DNA of 64,000 nucleotides from Microthrix sp041394405 (lineage in GTDB: Bacteria > Actinomycetota > Acidimicrobiia > Acidimicrobiales > Microtrichaceae): the NCBI GenBank assembly GCA_041394405.1, contig JAWKIF010000008.1, positions 62,001 through 126,000 on the forward strand. Direction: 5' to 3'. Below are positions 26,362-34,317 of this stretch, one piece after another (position 1 is the first letter of the stretch; each line of letters starts with the position of its first letter). A program made the translations under genes and the position numbers. Under the pieces are notes generated by a model, which was not told the origin of the DNA, did no database searches, and worked only from the letters and a program-made list of their open reading frames with translations.

Positions 26362-26501
26362 CGTCGCTGGTGCGGGCGCTCGGCCGACCGGTTCGAGGGG
26401 GGGGAACGGGCTGGGCGCCGCCGCACGCGACGTTGAGCCCTTCAACGTGAGGATGCCGTCGCCGATAGGAGGCGGACCGCCCAACGAACCACGGGGACTC
26501 C

Positions 26502-27806
26502 ATGAAACACCGCCTCGCCGCTGTCATCGGATGCGCGCTCCTGGTCGGCGCCTGCTCCAACGACTCCACCACCCCAGCGGTGTTGGGTGAGCCAGGTTCG
26601 GCGGTGAACCGCGAGCGCACTCCCGAGGTCACCGTTCCTGACGCCTACACGGCGGTGACGGTTCAGGTGCTCGGCGATCCGACGTTTCCGTTCCGGGGCA
26701 CCGACGGCCGGTATCACGTCGCCTACGACCTTCAGCTCACCAACGCCTCGGCCGTCGTTCCCGCCACGATCGACTCGGTGCAGGTGGTGGACGGGCTGAA
26801 TCCGAAGCGCGTGGTGGCCGCGTTCACGGGCGCTCAGCTGGTGGACGCCGCCTGCGACTTCGGCGACTGCAACCGCCTTCGGCTGCTGAACGCCAGGCCC
26901 CTCGACGACGCCACCATTGCACCCCAGGAGAGCCGCGTTCTGTTCATCGACTTCGCCGCCGACAGCGTCGATGAACTCCCGGAGGTGGTGCTGCACGGCG
27001 TGTCGGCCGAGGCTGCCGAGGGCCCGGCAGCGCAGGTTGCCAGCACCGTCGACTACTTGGCGGCGCCGGCGGAGGTCCGCTCCGGAGAGCCGCTGAGCAT
27101 CGGGCCGCCGGTGCGCGGCGACGGTTGGGTGGCGCTCAACGGCTGTTGCGAGCCCGGCTTCCCGCATCGGTCCAGCCCGGCCCCGTTTAACGGCGCCATG
27201 TCCAATGGCCAGCGGTTCGCCATCGATTGGAAGCGCATGGACGACAACGGTCGATTCTTCGAGGGCGACAAGCGCAGCAACGACAGCTACGTCGACTACG
27301 GAGCCGAGGTGCTGGCGGTGGCCGACGGCACCGTGGTGTCCACGCTTGATGGCATGGAGCCCAACGCTCCCGGCACGCTGCCGGCGGCCGACCCCAAATT
27401 GGCGGAGACGATCACCGTCGACACCGTCGACGGCAACCACATCGTGGTGGACCTGGGTGACGGCAACTATGCGTTCTATGCGCACCTCCAGGCCGGTTCG
27501 CTCAACGTGACCGAGGGGGACACCGTGAAGCGGGGCGACGCGCTGGCGAAGCTGGGCAACACCGGCAACGCCAACGCCTCACATCTGCACCTGCACCTGA
27601 TGGACGGTCCCTCCCCGCTGGGCAGCAAGCCGTTGCCCTATGTGATCGATGGCTTTCAGCTGACGGGCCACGTGGCGCCCGAACGGCTGATGGAGACCGA
27701 CGACTTCCTCTCGGGCCGGTTCAACCAGAACATGTTGGCCGAGCCCGAGCCCCGATCGGACGAGTTGCCTCTGGCGTTGGACGTCGTCGCCTTCCCCCAG
27801 CGGTAG
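26502..27806 (+). CDS. M23-family peptidase lipoprotein
   Basis: This 434-residue exported lipoprotein (lipobox LVGAC, C18) has an N-terminal beta-rich domain (about 45-190). A C-terminal LytM/M23 domain (about 205-390) shows the first ligand region near RFAIDWKRMD, the lysostaphin-type YAHLQAGSL segment and the HLHLHLMDG motif. It may cut peptidoglycan cross-bridges or act as a non-catalytic adaptor. The first-ligand region reads FAIDW rather than the usual HxGxD, so activity is uncertain. It is divergent from bcp. Confidence 0.83.
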   Translation: MKHRLAAVIGCALLVGACSNDSTTPAVLGEPGSAVNRERTPEVTVPDAYTAVTVQVLGDPTFPFRGTDGRYHVAYDLQLTNASAVVPATIDSVQVVDGLNPKRVVAAFTGAQLVDAACDFGDCNRLRLLNARPLDDATIAPQESRVLFIDFAADSVDELPEVVLHGVSAEAAEGPAAQVASTVDYLAAPAEVRSGEPLSIGPPVRGDGWVALNGCCEPGFPHRSSPAPFNGAMSNGQRFAIDWKRMDDNGRFFEGDKRSNDSYVDYGAEVLAVADGTVVSTLDGMEPNAPGTLPAADPKLAETITVDTVDGNHIVVDLGDGNYAFYAHLQAGSLNVTEGDTVKRGDALAKLGNTGNANASHLHLHLMDGPSPLGSKPLPYVIDGFQLTGHVAPERLMETDDFLSGRFNQNMLAEPEPRSDELPLALDVVAFPQR

Positions 27807-27832
27807 CGCCGAGAACTTGCCATCATGGCGCC

Positions 27833-28471
27833 ATGAGCGCCCTGAAGAAGTTCTCCAAGTTGGCCACCGAGTTTGTGGAGTACATGGCCAAGCCGTCCAA
27901 GAAGACCGCCGGCGAAGACCGGGCGGCGGGCAGGACGAAACCCGGGAGTCGTGCTTCGGCCAAGCGGAGTGCATCGGGCCGGCCGGAGGCTGCGGCGAGG
28001 GATCGGCGTGCGGCTGGTTCCGGTGCAACGAAGGGTGCGGCGCCGGGTGCGGCTGAGGATCGATCTCGGAGCGCCGGCGACACCTCCGGGCCCCTGGAGG
28101 TCAGCTACGCGCCCGACATGGATGGCGACCCCGATCCGGGGGAGGTGGTGTGGACCTACGTCAGCTATGAGGACGACCCGAGCCAGGGCAAGGACCGGCC
28201 GGTGGCGGTGATCGGGTGGGACGGGCCGGTGCTGGGGGTCGTGCAACTGACCAGCCGCCACAAGGACCGCGAGGACCATGTGGCGATCGGCACCGGCGCG
28301 TGGGACCGCGAGCGTCGGCCCAGCTTCGCCAAGATCGACCGAATTCTGCGGGTGCAGCCCAGTGAGGTTCGTCGAGAGGGCGCCGTGTTGGCCGAGGACC
28401 GCTTCACCCATCTGGTCAAGGAGCTGAGGGCACTGCACGGCTGGCCGCTGGACACCAACGACGACGCCTGA
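27833..28471 (+). CDS. PemK/MazF-like protein, apparently without antitoxin
   Basis: This 212-residue protein has a basic, Lys/Arg/Ala-rich N-terminal extension (1-85) and a C-terminal PemK/MazF-type fold (about 88-205). The fold motifs are GEVVWTYVSYEDDPSQGKDRP, VLGVVQLTSR and FAKIDRILRV. MazF toxins are mRNA interferases. Here no antitoxin-sized gene lies upstream or downstream, and the long basic tail is unlike a classical toxin. It may be a non-toxic actinobacterial relative. A CATCAT hexamer 6 bases before the ATG fits the leaderless pattern loosely. Confidence 0.72.
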   Translation: MSALKKFSKLATEFVEYMAKPSKKTAGEDRAAGRTKPGSRASAKRSASGRPEAAARDRRAAGSGATKGAAPGAAEDRSRSAGDTSGPLEVSYAPDMDGDPDPGEVVWTYVSYEDDPSQGKDRPVAVIGWDGPVLGVVQLTSRHKDREDHVAIGTGAWDRERRPSFAKIDRILRVQPSEVRREGAVLAEDRFTHLVKELRALHGWPLDTNDDA

Positions 28472-28485
28472 CCGTCGGCGGTCAG
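28468..28485. terminator. Hairpin between convergent genes
   Basis: CTGACCG-TCGG-CGGTCAG is a perfect 7-bp stem with a 4-base loop that includes the stop codon of the PemK-like gene. It lies between convergent genes and may end transcription from either side. Confidence 0.45.
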
Positions 28486-28516
28486 CCTCAGCTGGCACCA
28501 GACGCGTTCGGTTCTT

Positions 28517-29269
28517 CTAGTGAGACCGGCGTGTGGCGTGCACGTAGTAGCGGTCGCCGTGGACGCCGAGGCGTCGGGTGATGTCGAAACCGGCGGCCTC
28601 CAGCATGGCGTCGACGCAGGCCACGTTGGGGCCCACCCAGTTGGTCGGATCGTGTGCCAGCTCGCTGTTGGGATAGAACCACAGGCGCGGCCGGCGGCCG
28701 AGGTCGAATCCGACGGCCTCGCGCTTGGCCCACCTTCGCAGCGGGCCGCGCAGCCACACTCGGAAGTCCTGGTGGACGTAGGTCTTCACGACCAGCAGGG
28801 AACCGGGGTTGCTCACCGCAGCCAGCCGGCGGAAGCCCGCCATGGGATCTTCGAGGTGGTACAACACGTTGAGAAACCAGATGGCGTCAAAGGTGCCGTC
28901 CACCCCGGGGTCAAGGTCGTACACCGAGCGGTCCCGGAATTGGGCCGCCGACCCCCGCAACTCCTTGGCGATGGCGAAGCCGTTGCGGCCCTCCACCATG
29001 AGCGACGACAGGTCATCGATGCCCACCACCTCGGCGGCGCCTCGCTCCTCCGCAGTGAAGCTGTAGAACCCGTCCGAGCAACCCACGTCCAGCACCCGCT
29101 GGCCGTCGAGGCGTTCCGGCAGCTGCATCCGGGCCAGTTCGGTGGCCACGTCCTCGCCACCGGGTGTGACCACCCCATCGCCGACGTCGATGCGGTGTCG
29201 CCAGACGGGATGAGATTCGACGGCTGCACGCGTGGCGCCGGGCTCGCCCGGGGTCGGTCGGGCGCTCAC
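28517..29269 (-). CDS. SAM-dependent methyltransferase (CmoB-like fold)
   Basis: This 250-residue class I methyltransferase has motif I VLDVGCSDGFYSFTAEERGA near residue 50, VVGIDDLS after it, and WFLNVLYHLEDPM around 130. This pattern is close to DUF1698/CmoB-type enzymes, but the substrate is unknown. The GTG start overlaps the stop of the upstream CoxG-like gene (GTGA), so they form a two-gene operon. Confidence 0.8.
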   Translation of the reverse strand: MSARPTPGEPGATRAAVESHPVWRHRIDVGDGVVTPGGEDVATELARMQLPERLDGQRVLDVGCSDGFYSFTAEERGAAEVVGIDDLSSLMVEGRNGFAIAKELRGSAAQFRDRSVYDLDPGVDGTFDAIWFLNVLYHLEDPMAGFRRLAAVSNPGSLLVVKTYVHQDFRVWLRGPLRRWAKREAVGFDLGRRPRLWFYPNSELAHDPTNWVGPNVACVDAMLEAAGFDITRRLGVHGDRYYVHATRRSH

Positions 29270-29919
29270 TTGGATCGGCTCCGCAACACGCCGATGATCA
29301 GCAGGATGAGGGCCACCACGCCCAATGCGGGCAGCAGCTTCTTGGCAAGCGGCACGCCTCCGGCCTCCAGCAGGTCGGCGGCGTCGCTCTCGGGCGATGG
29401 GGCCAGCCCAGCTGGCCGTTGGCCTGCGCCAGGCCCGGTGCCCGTGGGCGCAGTGCTCACCGTTGCGGCGTCGGGGGCCGAAACCCGGGCCGCCTCCAAA
29501 TTCTCGATCACCTGCCCGATGATGGTTGCGGAGGCTTCCGCCAGGACCCCCCGTGCCAGCTGTGCCACCTCGCCCGTGAGGGTCAGGTCGGTCGTCAACT
29601 CCACGTCGGTGCCGTCCTCGGGCTCGGACAGGCGGGCCGTGACCAGGGCCATCGCAGTGCCCTCGCCGGTGGTGCGGTCGCCCGTTGCCTCGATGACCGC
29701 CCGCTTGGCCGCCTCGTCCGATTCGATCACCCGGGCCTTGCCGCGGTAGGTGACGGTGTCTGGACCGAGGTCCAGCGTCAAGGTGCCTCGGTGCTCGTCG
29801 CCGTCGACCTCGGTGATCTCGGCCCCGGGCGTGCCCGCTGCGATCACCCGCAGATCGATGAGCGATCGCCACACCTCGTCGATCGGGGCGCTCACGTTGA
29901 ACGTGTTGGTCAGTTCCAT
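29266..29919 (-). CDS. CoxG-like SRPBCC protein with a C-terminal membrane anchor
   Basis: This 217-residue protein has a CoxG/SRPBCC lipid-binding-like domain (1-145; MELTNTFNVSAPIDEVW start, GTLTLDLGPDTVTYRG). A Pro/Ala/Gly linker and one C-terminal membrane helix (about 190-212) follow, then basic residues. CoxG proteins recruit CO dehydrogenase to the membrane, but no cox genes are nearby. The role here is open. It is translationally coupled to the methyltransferase. Confidence 0.8.
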   Translation of the reverse strand: MELTNTFNVSAPIDEVWRSLIDLRVIAAGTPGAEITEVDGDEHRGTLTLDLGPDTVTYRGKARVIESDEAAKRAVIEATGDRTTGEGTAMALVTARLSEPEDGTDVELTTDLTLTGEVAQLARGVLAEASATIIGQVIENLEAARVSAPDAATVSTAPTGTGPGAGQRPAGLAPSPESDAADLLEAGGVPLAKKLLPALGVVALILLIIGVLRSRSK

Positions 29920-30036
29920 GGAGGGAGGCCCCATCTTTCGGTGAACGGTCGGCGTCGGCGGGAGGCCCATGGTAGAAGCCCGCCGGGCGCGAGCGAGCCG
30001 CCGAGAGGTGCCGGCCGTCTCGCCCCTCCCCGCTCC

Positions 30037-30042
30037 TACGCT
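30037..30042 (+). promoter_or_regulatory. -10 element of the Nudix gene
   Basis: TACGCT lies 7 bases before the ATG at 30050, with no ribosome-binding site. It fits the leaderless start pattern. Confidence 0.42.
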
Positions 30043-30049
30043 CGCACCC

Positions 30050-30604
30050 ATGGAGTGGACGGTGCACGGATGGCGATCGATCTACGAGAGCGATTGGATG
30101 GCCATGCGTCAGGCCGATGTGGAACTCCCCGACGGTCAGCGGCTGTGGCATCACGCCGTGCACTACCCCCGTCCCGCCGCGGCCGCGCTGGTCACGGACC
30201 GCCACCTGGGCGTGCTGATGCTGTGGCGGCACCGCTTCATCACCGACAGCTGGGGGTGGGAGATCCCGGCGGGGCGGGTGGACGACGGGGAGACTCCCCG
30301 CGATGCGGCAGCGCGCGAGACGCTGGAGGAGACGGGTTGGCGGCCGGGTCCGCTCCAACCGCTTACTCGATACCACCCGTCCAACGGATCGAGCGATCAG
30401 GTCTTCCACGTGTTCATGGCGGAGGGGGCGCAACACGTGGGCGAACCCACCGATCCAAACGAGGCGGAGCGGGTGGAATGGGTGCCGGTCGCTCGCGCCC
30501 TCGCGCTGATGGCGGACGGGCTGATCACCGACGGCTTCTCGCTGACGGCGCTCGCCGTGGCGCTGGCCATGGGGTCGCTTCCCCGCGGGACCGAAACCGA
30601 CTAG
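30050..30604 (+). CDS. Nudix hydrolase (ADP-ribose pyrophosphatase-like)
   Basis: This 184-residue hydrolase has a complete Nudix box (G, five residues, E, seven residues, RETLEETGW) near residues 80-102. It also has the preceding GWEIPAGRV segment typical of ADP-ribose/NDP-sugar pyrophosphatases. The exact nucleotide substrate cannot be fixed from sequence. It is divergent from the CoxG-like gene. Confidence 0.88.
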   Translation: MEWTVHGWRSIYESDWMAMRQADVELPDGQRLWHHAVHYPRPAAAALVTDRHLGVLMLWRHRFITDSWGWEIPAGRVDDGETPRDAAARETLEETGWRPGPLQPLTRYHPSNGSSDQVFHVFMAEGAQHVGEPTDPNEAERVEWVPVARALALMADGLITDGFSLTALAVALAMGSLPRGTETD

Positions 30605-30673
30605 GTCGATCGGCCCAGCGGCAATGTGGCCGACCGGCTCACCACAGGCGAGCTTGGGCGCCGATGGGAGTAG

Positions 30674-31705
30674 ATGTCCGACTGGGATCGCCAACAACGA
30701 TGGGCCGAGCTGGCCCGTGAGGCAGCGCACCCAGCCGCCGCGCCCGGCGGCGGCGTGGCGGCCGATGGTGCGTCGGACGAAGTCGATGACCCGTGGTCGG
30801 ACTTGCGCGACGTGCTGTCGGGCGAGACCCCCAAGCGACACGCTCCGCCGCTCCCCTCGGAGGGGCCGGTCGACCTCGGGTCGCTCCCCCCGCCACAACC
30901 CCCCTCACCCCCCTCGCCGGTAGCGGAGCCGCCGCGGCCCGGGCCGGAGCATGGCTCCGCCCCCGCCTCGCCTTCCGCGGTGAACTCGTCTCCCGCGCCT
31001 CCAGCGCCGAACCCGTCTCCCGGAGCGGTCTCGCCTCCCGCGCAGACCGTGGGCGCTCCCCGAGCCTCCGTGGACCCATGGGCGACGCCGGGCTCGACGG
31101 CCTCCCAGGAGCCTGCGCCCTGGCCCCCCAGCCCCAACCGGTTGGCCCCATCGCAGGTGGCCCCGGCACCGTCCCCCCCGGCACCGCCCACGCCGCCCCA
31201 ACCGCCCGCCCAACCGTCGGCCCCGCAGGAGCCGGTCCGGGTCCAGCCGCCTCCCACCCAGACGCCTCCCACCCAGCCGAGCCCGGCCCCGCCACCGGGT
31301 CTCATCGACCCGGACGCCGGCCAGTGGCCCGCCATGGAACGCAACGGCGTGGCCATTGCCGCAATGGTGGTCGGCATCGCCTCGCTGCTGCTGGGTTGGA
31401 TGGTCGTACCTGGAATCGTGGGCGGGCTCGCAGCGATCTACCTGGGAGTCACCGGAGGCTCCAAGTCGAGGCGCCTGGTCGGCCGCAGCGGGTCGGGCAT
31501 GGCCCGCACGGGTCTGATCACCGGAGTGGTGGCCCTGCTGGTGGGGGTGCTCGTCCTGGCGGCGGTCGTCGCAGCGGGCCGGGCAGAGGGCACTCGAGCC
31601 TCACCGGCAGGCACAACGCCGGAGGCCTCCAGCACCGCAACGCAGGCGGCCCCGCCCGATGGCTACTGCGACCCGAAGAGCATCAAGATCGACCCGGACT
31701 GCTGA
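30674..31705 (+). CDS. Pro-rich two-TM membrane protein (DUF4190-like), DPDC tail
   Basis: This 343-residue protein has a long Pro/Ala/Ser-rich N-terminal region (30-210). Two membrane segments of the DUF4190 type follow (about 220-250 and 275-298). A short outside tail ends in C-DPKSIKI-DPDC. It is the first of four related small membrane proteins in this stretch. The same two-cysteine DPDC ending occurs in the next gene. Function unknown. Confidence 0.72.
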   Translation: MSDWDRQQRWAELAREAAHPAAAPGGGVAADGASDEVDDPWSDLRDVLSGETPKRHAPPLPSEGPVDLGSLPPPQPPSPPSPVAEPPRPGPEHGSAPASPSAVNSSPAPPAPNPSPGAVSPPAQTVGAPRASVDPWATPGSTASQEPAPWPPSPNRLAPSQVAPAPSPPAPPTPPQPPAQPSAPQEPVRVQPPPTQTPPTQPSPAPPPGLIDPDAGQWPAMERNGVAIAAMVVGIASLLLGWMVVPGIVGGLAAIYLGVTGGSKSRRLVGRSGSGMARTGLITGVVALLVGVLVLAAVVAAGRAEGTRASPAGTTPEASSTATQAAPPDGYCDPKSIKIDPDC

Positions 31706-31712
31706 GGCCCCC

Positions 31713-32414
31713 ATGTCCAAAGTGATCGACCCGCCCCGAGGCTGGCTGCAACACGACGAACCCGTCGGCCTGACGCCGCCGCCCCTCCCGCCGCCGGTTG
31801 GCCAGCCCCAGGTGGGGCCCGCTGCCGTCCCCCCTTCCGCTCCTCCCGTGGCGTCGCCGTCGCTGGCACCCGTGGCACCCGAATCCGGGCATCCCGCGCC
31901 GCAGCCGCAGGTGGGGCCGGGGGCGCAGGTGTCGCAGCCGGGCATGGCCCCAGCTCGTGTGGGGCCGTCCAATGCCCTGGCCATCGCCGCCTTGACGACC
32001 GCCGTGGCGTCGCTGTTCAGCGTGTTGTTCGCGTTCCCCGGTGGAATGGTGGCCATAGGCCTCGGCGTGGCCGGGTTGGCCAGGAGCAGGTCGCTGCCCG
32101 CGGGCCGAGGCCGCACCATGGCCAAGTTCGGAATCGGCGTGGGCGTGCTGGCGCTGGTGCTGCCGGCTCTGTTCATCGTGGGTGTGCGGCAACTCGGGGA
32201 GGCGGCCGAGGTGCGGCCCGCCGCCAGCGCACCGGCGGCCGGTGATTCCGCCGGCACCGAACCCGCTGGCACCGAACCGGCGGGGGCTGACGCTGAGACC
32301 CCGGCTGTTCAGGAGCCTGCCGCCGAGTACCCGCCGCCGGGTCAGGGGCTCAACGTCGATCCCGAGGATGGGGAGTGCGACATGGACCGCTTCCTGCAGG
32401 ATCCGGATTGCTGA
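31713..32414 (+). CDS. Pro-rich two-TM membrane protein, paralogue with DPDC tail
   Basis: This 233-residue paralogue of the preceding gene lies 7 bases downstream. It has a Pro-rich N-terminal region (20-85) and two membrane segments (about 90-118 and 140-165). An acidic outside tail ends in C-DMDRFLQ-DPDC. The shared CysX7DPDC ending suggests a common surface function or a disulfide-stabilised tail. No domain beyond DUF4190-like is recognisable. Confidence 0.72.
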   Translation: MSKVIDPPRGWLQHDEPVGLTPPPLPPPVGQPQVGPAAVPPSAPPVASPSLAPVAPESGHPAPQPQVGPGAQVSQPGMAPARVGPSNALAIAALTTAVASLFSVLFAFPGGMVAIGLGVAGLARSRSLPAGRGRTMAKFGIGVGVLALVLPALFIVGVRQLGEAAEVRPAASAPAAGDSAGTEPAGTEPAGADAETPAVQEPAAEYPPPGQGLNVDPEDGECDMDRFLQDPDC

Positions 32415-32509
32415 CCCGGCGCGGCGAGGCAGCCGTGAGGACACCTGCGGGGACCCGTCACGACTGATCGAGCGAGAGCTCCCTCACCGCCGCCGGCGGC
32501 GCCTGGTGG

Positions 32510-32788
32510 CTAGGAGACCACCCAGTAGACCGTTCCGAGAATCCACAGTGCCACGCCGATGATGCCGAGGATGAACCCGATGTTGCCCAGGTTCTGCTTG
32601 GGATTCATCGAGTCGTTCCGTACCTTGTTGCCAAAGAACAACGCAGCGATGGCGGCTGGGCCGCAGCACACGATGCCGAGGATGCCGGTGACGAGCGCGA
32701 TCGTTGCGTCCTGCTCGCTCGACGCTCCTCCGACCATTCCGCCTCCGGGTGGCGGGGAAAACCCTCCGGGGCCTCCGGGCATGCTCAT
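32510..32788 (-). CDS. Small two-TM protein (DUF4190-like)
   Basis: This 92-residue protein has a Gly/Pro-rich N-terminus and two membrane helices (about 29-50 and 68-90) around a short loop with FFGNKVRNDS. The pair of cysteines in the first helix (IVCCGP) is shared with the next gene. It has an AAAGGA ribosome-binding site. Likely a duplicate of the adjacent gene; function unknown. Confidence 0.75.
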   Translation of the reverse strand: MSMPGGPGGFSPPPGGGMVGGASSEQDATIALVTGILGIVCCGPAAIAALFFGNKVRNDSMNPKQNLGNIGFILGIIGVALWILGTVYWVVS

Positions 32789-32854
32789 ATCGTTTCCTTT
32801 CGTGCCACGAGGGCAGGTTGGCGGTGGGCTTGTCGAGTGGTGGGCGAGTAGCGG

Positions 32855-33178
32855 CTAGTAGGTGCTGGCGGTGCTTCCGGCTGCGATGAGGATCACCCAG
32901 GCGACGATACTGACGACGGTCAGCGCGATCGAGACCCAGCCCATGATGAACCCGGCGGTTCCGAAACCCTGTTGCGGATTGTTCGGGTCCTTGCGCACTC
33001 GGTTGCCGTAGATGATCGCCGGGATACCCGCGACGAAGCCGCAGCACACGATGCTGAGGATGCCGGCGACGAGCGCGATCATGGCGTCGTTGTCGGACGT
33101 GGTCGACACGGGACCCATGGGCGGTGGTTGGAAACCGCCTCCGGGTGGGGGAGGCTGATAGCCGCCGGGCATGGTCAT
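32855..33178 (-). CDS. Small two-TM protein (DUF4190-like), paralogue
   Basis: This 107-residue protein is clearly related to the downstream neighbour: Gly/Pro-rich N-terminus, IVCCGF in the first membrane helix, a YGNRVRKDPNN loop, then a second helix. The ATG at 33178 is chosen because of GGAAGGA upstream and the family-like MTMPGG start. Function unknown. Confidence 0.75.
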   Translation of the reverse strand: MTMPGGYQPPPPGGGFQPPPMGPVSTTSDNDAMIALVAGILSIVCCGFVAGIPAIIYGNRVRKDPNNPQQGFGTAGFIMGWVSIALTVVSIVAWVILIAAGSTASTY

Positions 33179-33370
33179 CGGGGGTTCCTTCCACGGTTGG
33201 CTTGCACGGGTGCCTTGCACGTTGGCCGGTAGTCGCCGGAGGGCAGCGCCCCCGGCGGTTACAGAATCTAACTGCTGGGACGGGTGAAACCGCCCGGAAA
33301 CGGCGAAAAGGAGCCCCGGCGCTCATGCCGGGTCGGGCTCGCGCTGGGGACGATGCGTCAGACTGGACCC

Positions 33371-33850
33371 ATGAGCGTCAAGAGTCGAGCCTCAGGAATC
33401 GCCGCCAAGATGACCACCCATCCCCGCATCCAGCCGCTGTTGCGACGGGTGATGCCCCCCGCCGACCGGGCGCTGGCCCGGCTGACCCGCGGCCGGTTTC
33501 ACTTCTCGGATCCCATCCTGCCCACCCTGATCCTGCACCACACCGGCCGCAGGTCCGGCCAGATGAGGGCCACACCCCTGGCGCACGTGGTGGACGGCGA
33601 CCAGTACCTGGTGGTGGGGAGCAACTGGGGCCAGACCCAGCATCCGGCGTGGGCGTTGAATATCTCGGACGTGCCCGACGTGGAGGTTGAGGTGAAGGGC
33701 CGACGCATTCCCGCGGTCGCCCATCGCCTGGAGGGCGACGAGCGCGAGGCGGCCTGGGCGAAGATGCGGGCGCTTTGGCCGTCGTTCGACACCTACGAGG
33801 TAACGGCCGGCGATCGCGAAATCCGCGTCTTTGCCCTTCGGCCTGCGTAG
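33371..33850 (+). CDS. Deazaflavin (F420)-dependent nitroreductase-like protein (Ddn family)
   Basis: This 159-residue split-barrel protein is of the Ddn/F420H2-dependent reductase family. Signatures are LHHTGRRSGQMRATPL, then YLVVGSNWGQTQHPAWALNI, the cofactor-binding region. Mycobacterial relatives reduce quinones or activate nitroimidazoles with F420. The start is the ATG with CAGACT six bases upstream, a loose leaderless pattern. The substrate is unknown. Confidence 0.87.
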   Translation: MSVKSRASGIAAKMTTHPRIQPLLRRVMPPADRALARLTRGRFHFSDPILPTLILHHTGRRSGQMRATPLAHVVDGDQYLVVGSNWGQTQHPAWALNISDVPDVEVEVKGRRIPAVAHRLEGDEREAAWAKMRALWPSFDTYEVTAGDREIRVFALRPA

Positions 33851-33855
33851 GCGAG

Positions 33856-34317
33856 CTAACCGGCGCGCAGCACCCCGAGGGCGCAGATGCGCACCTCGGT
33901 GAGGCTGAACCACCAGCCGTCCAACCGGTCCGTGCGGTTCTCAGCGAAGTCGTCGGCGATGGCCTGTGCCGCCTGGCCGAGCTGGGCATCTGCGCCGGAG
34001 ACCCGGTTCACCCCGGCAGGCAACGTGGCCTCCAACTGGGCCGCGGTGGTGCCCGGGTGGGCCGCCAGGTACTGCTCCCCGATCGTCCGGACGCCGGGGG
34101 AGGGCGGCGTGGGCGGCACGATCGTGGTGGTCGTGGGGCGGGTCGTCGTGGTTGGTCGTCGGGTGGTGGTCGTGGGCCGGGGCCGCTTCGTGGTGGTGGG
34201 TGGCGTGGGAGGAGCAGCGCCCTGGCAACCGCACGCCGGGACGGCGGCGCCCCCGAGCGCGGCCAGCGACCCGAAGACGAACTCGCGCCGGCCAATGGGG
34301 CTGCGTCGCGGGCTCAT
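33856..34317 (-). CDS. Tat-exported lipoprotein, partner of the GMC oxidoreductase
   Basis: This 153-residue protein has a twin-arginine signal (GRREFVFGSLAALGG, RR at 10-11) followed by a lipobox-like VPAC (C29). A Thr/Pro/Arg linker and a helical C-terminal domain (about 80-150) follow. Size, Tat signal and position right after a GMC dehydrogenase resemble the small subunit (gluconate 2-dehydrogenase subunit 3 type) of membrane dehydrogenases. That match is from context and general pattern only. The ATG overlaps the GMC stop (ATGA). Confidence 0.62.
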   Translation of the reverse strand: MSPRRSPIGRREFVFGSLAALGGAAVPACGCQGAAPPTPPTTTKRPRPTTTTRRPTTTTRPTTTTIVPPTPPSPGVRTIGEQYLAAHPGTTAAQLEATLPAGVNRVSGADAQLGQAAQAIADDFAENRTDRLDGWWFSLTEVRICALGVLRAG

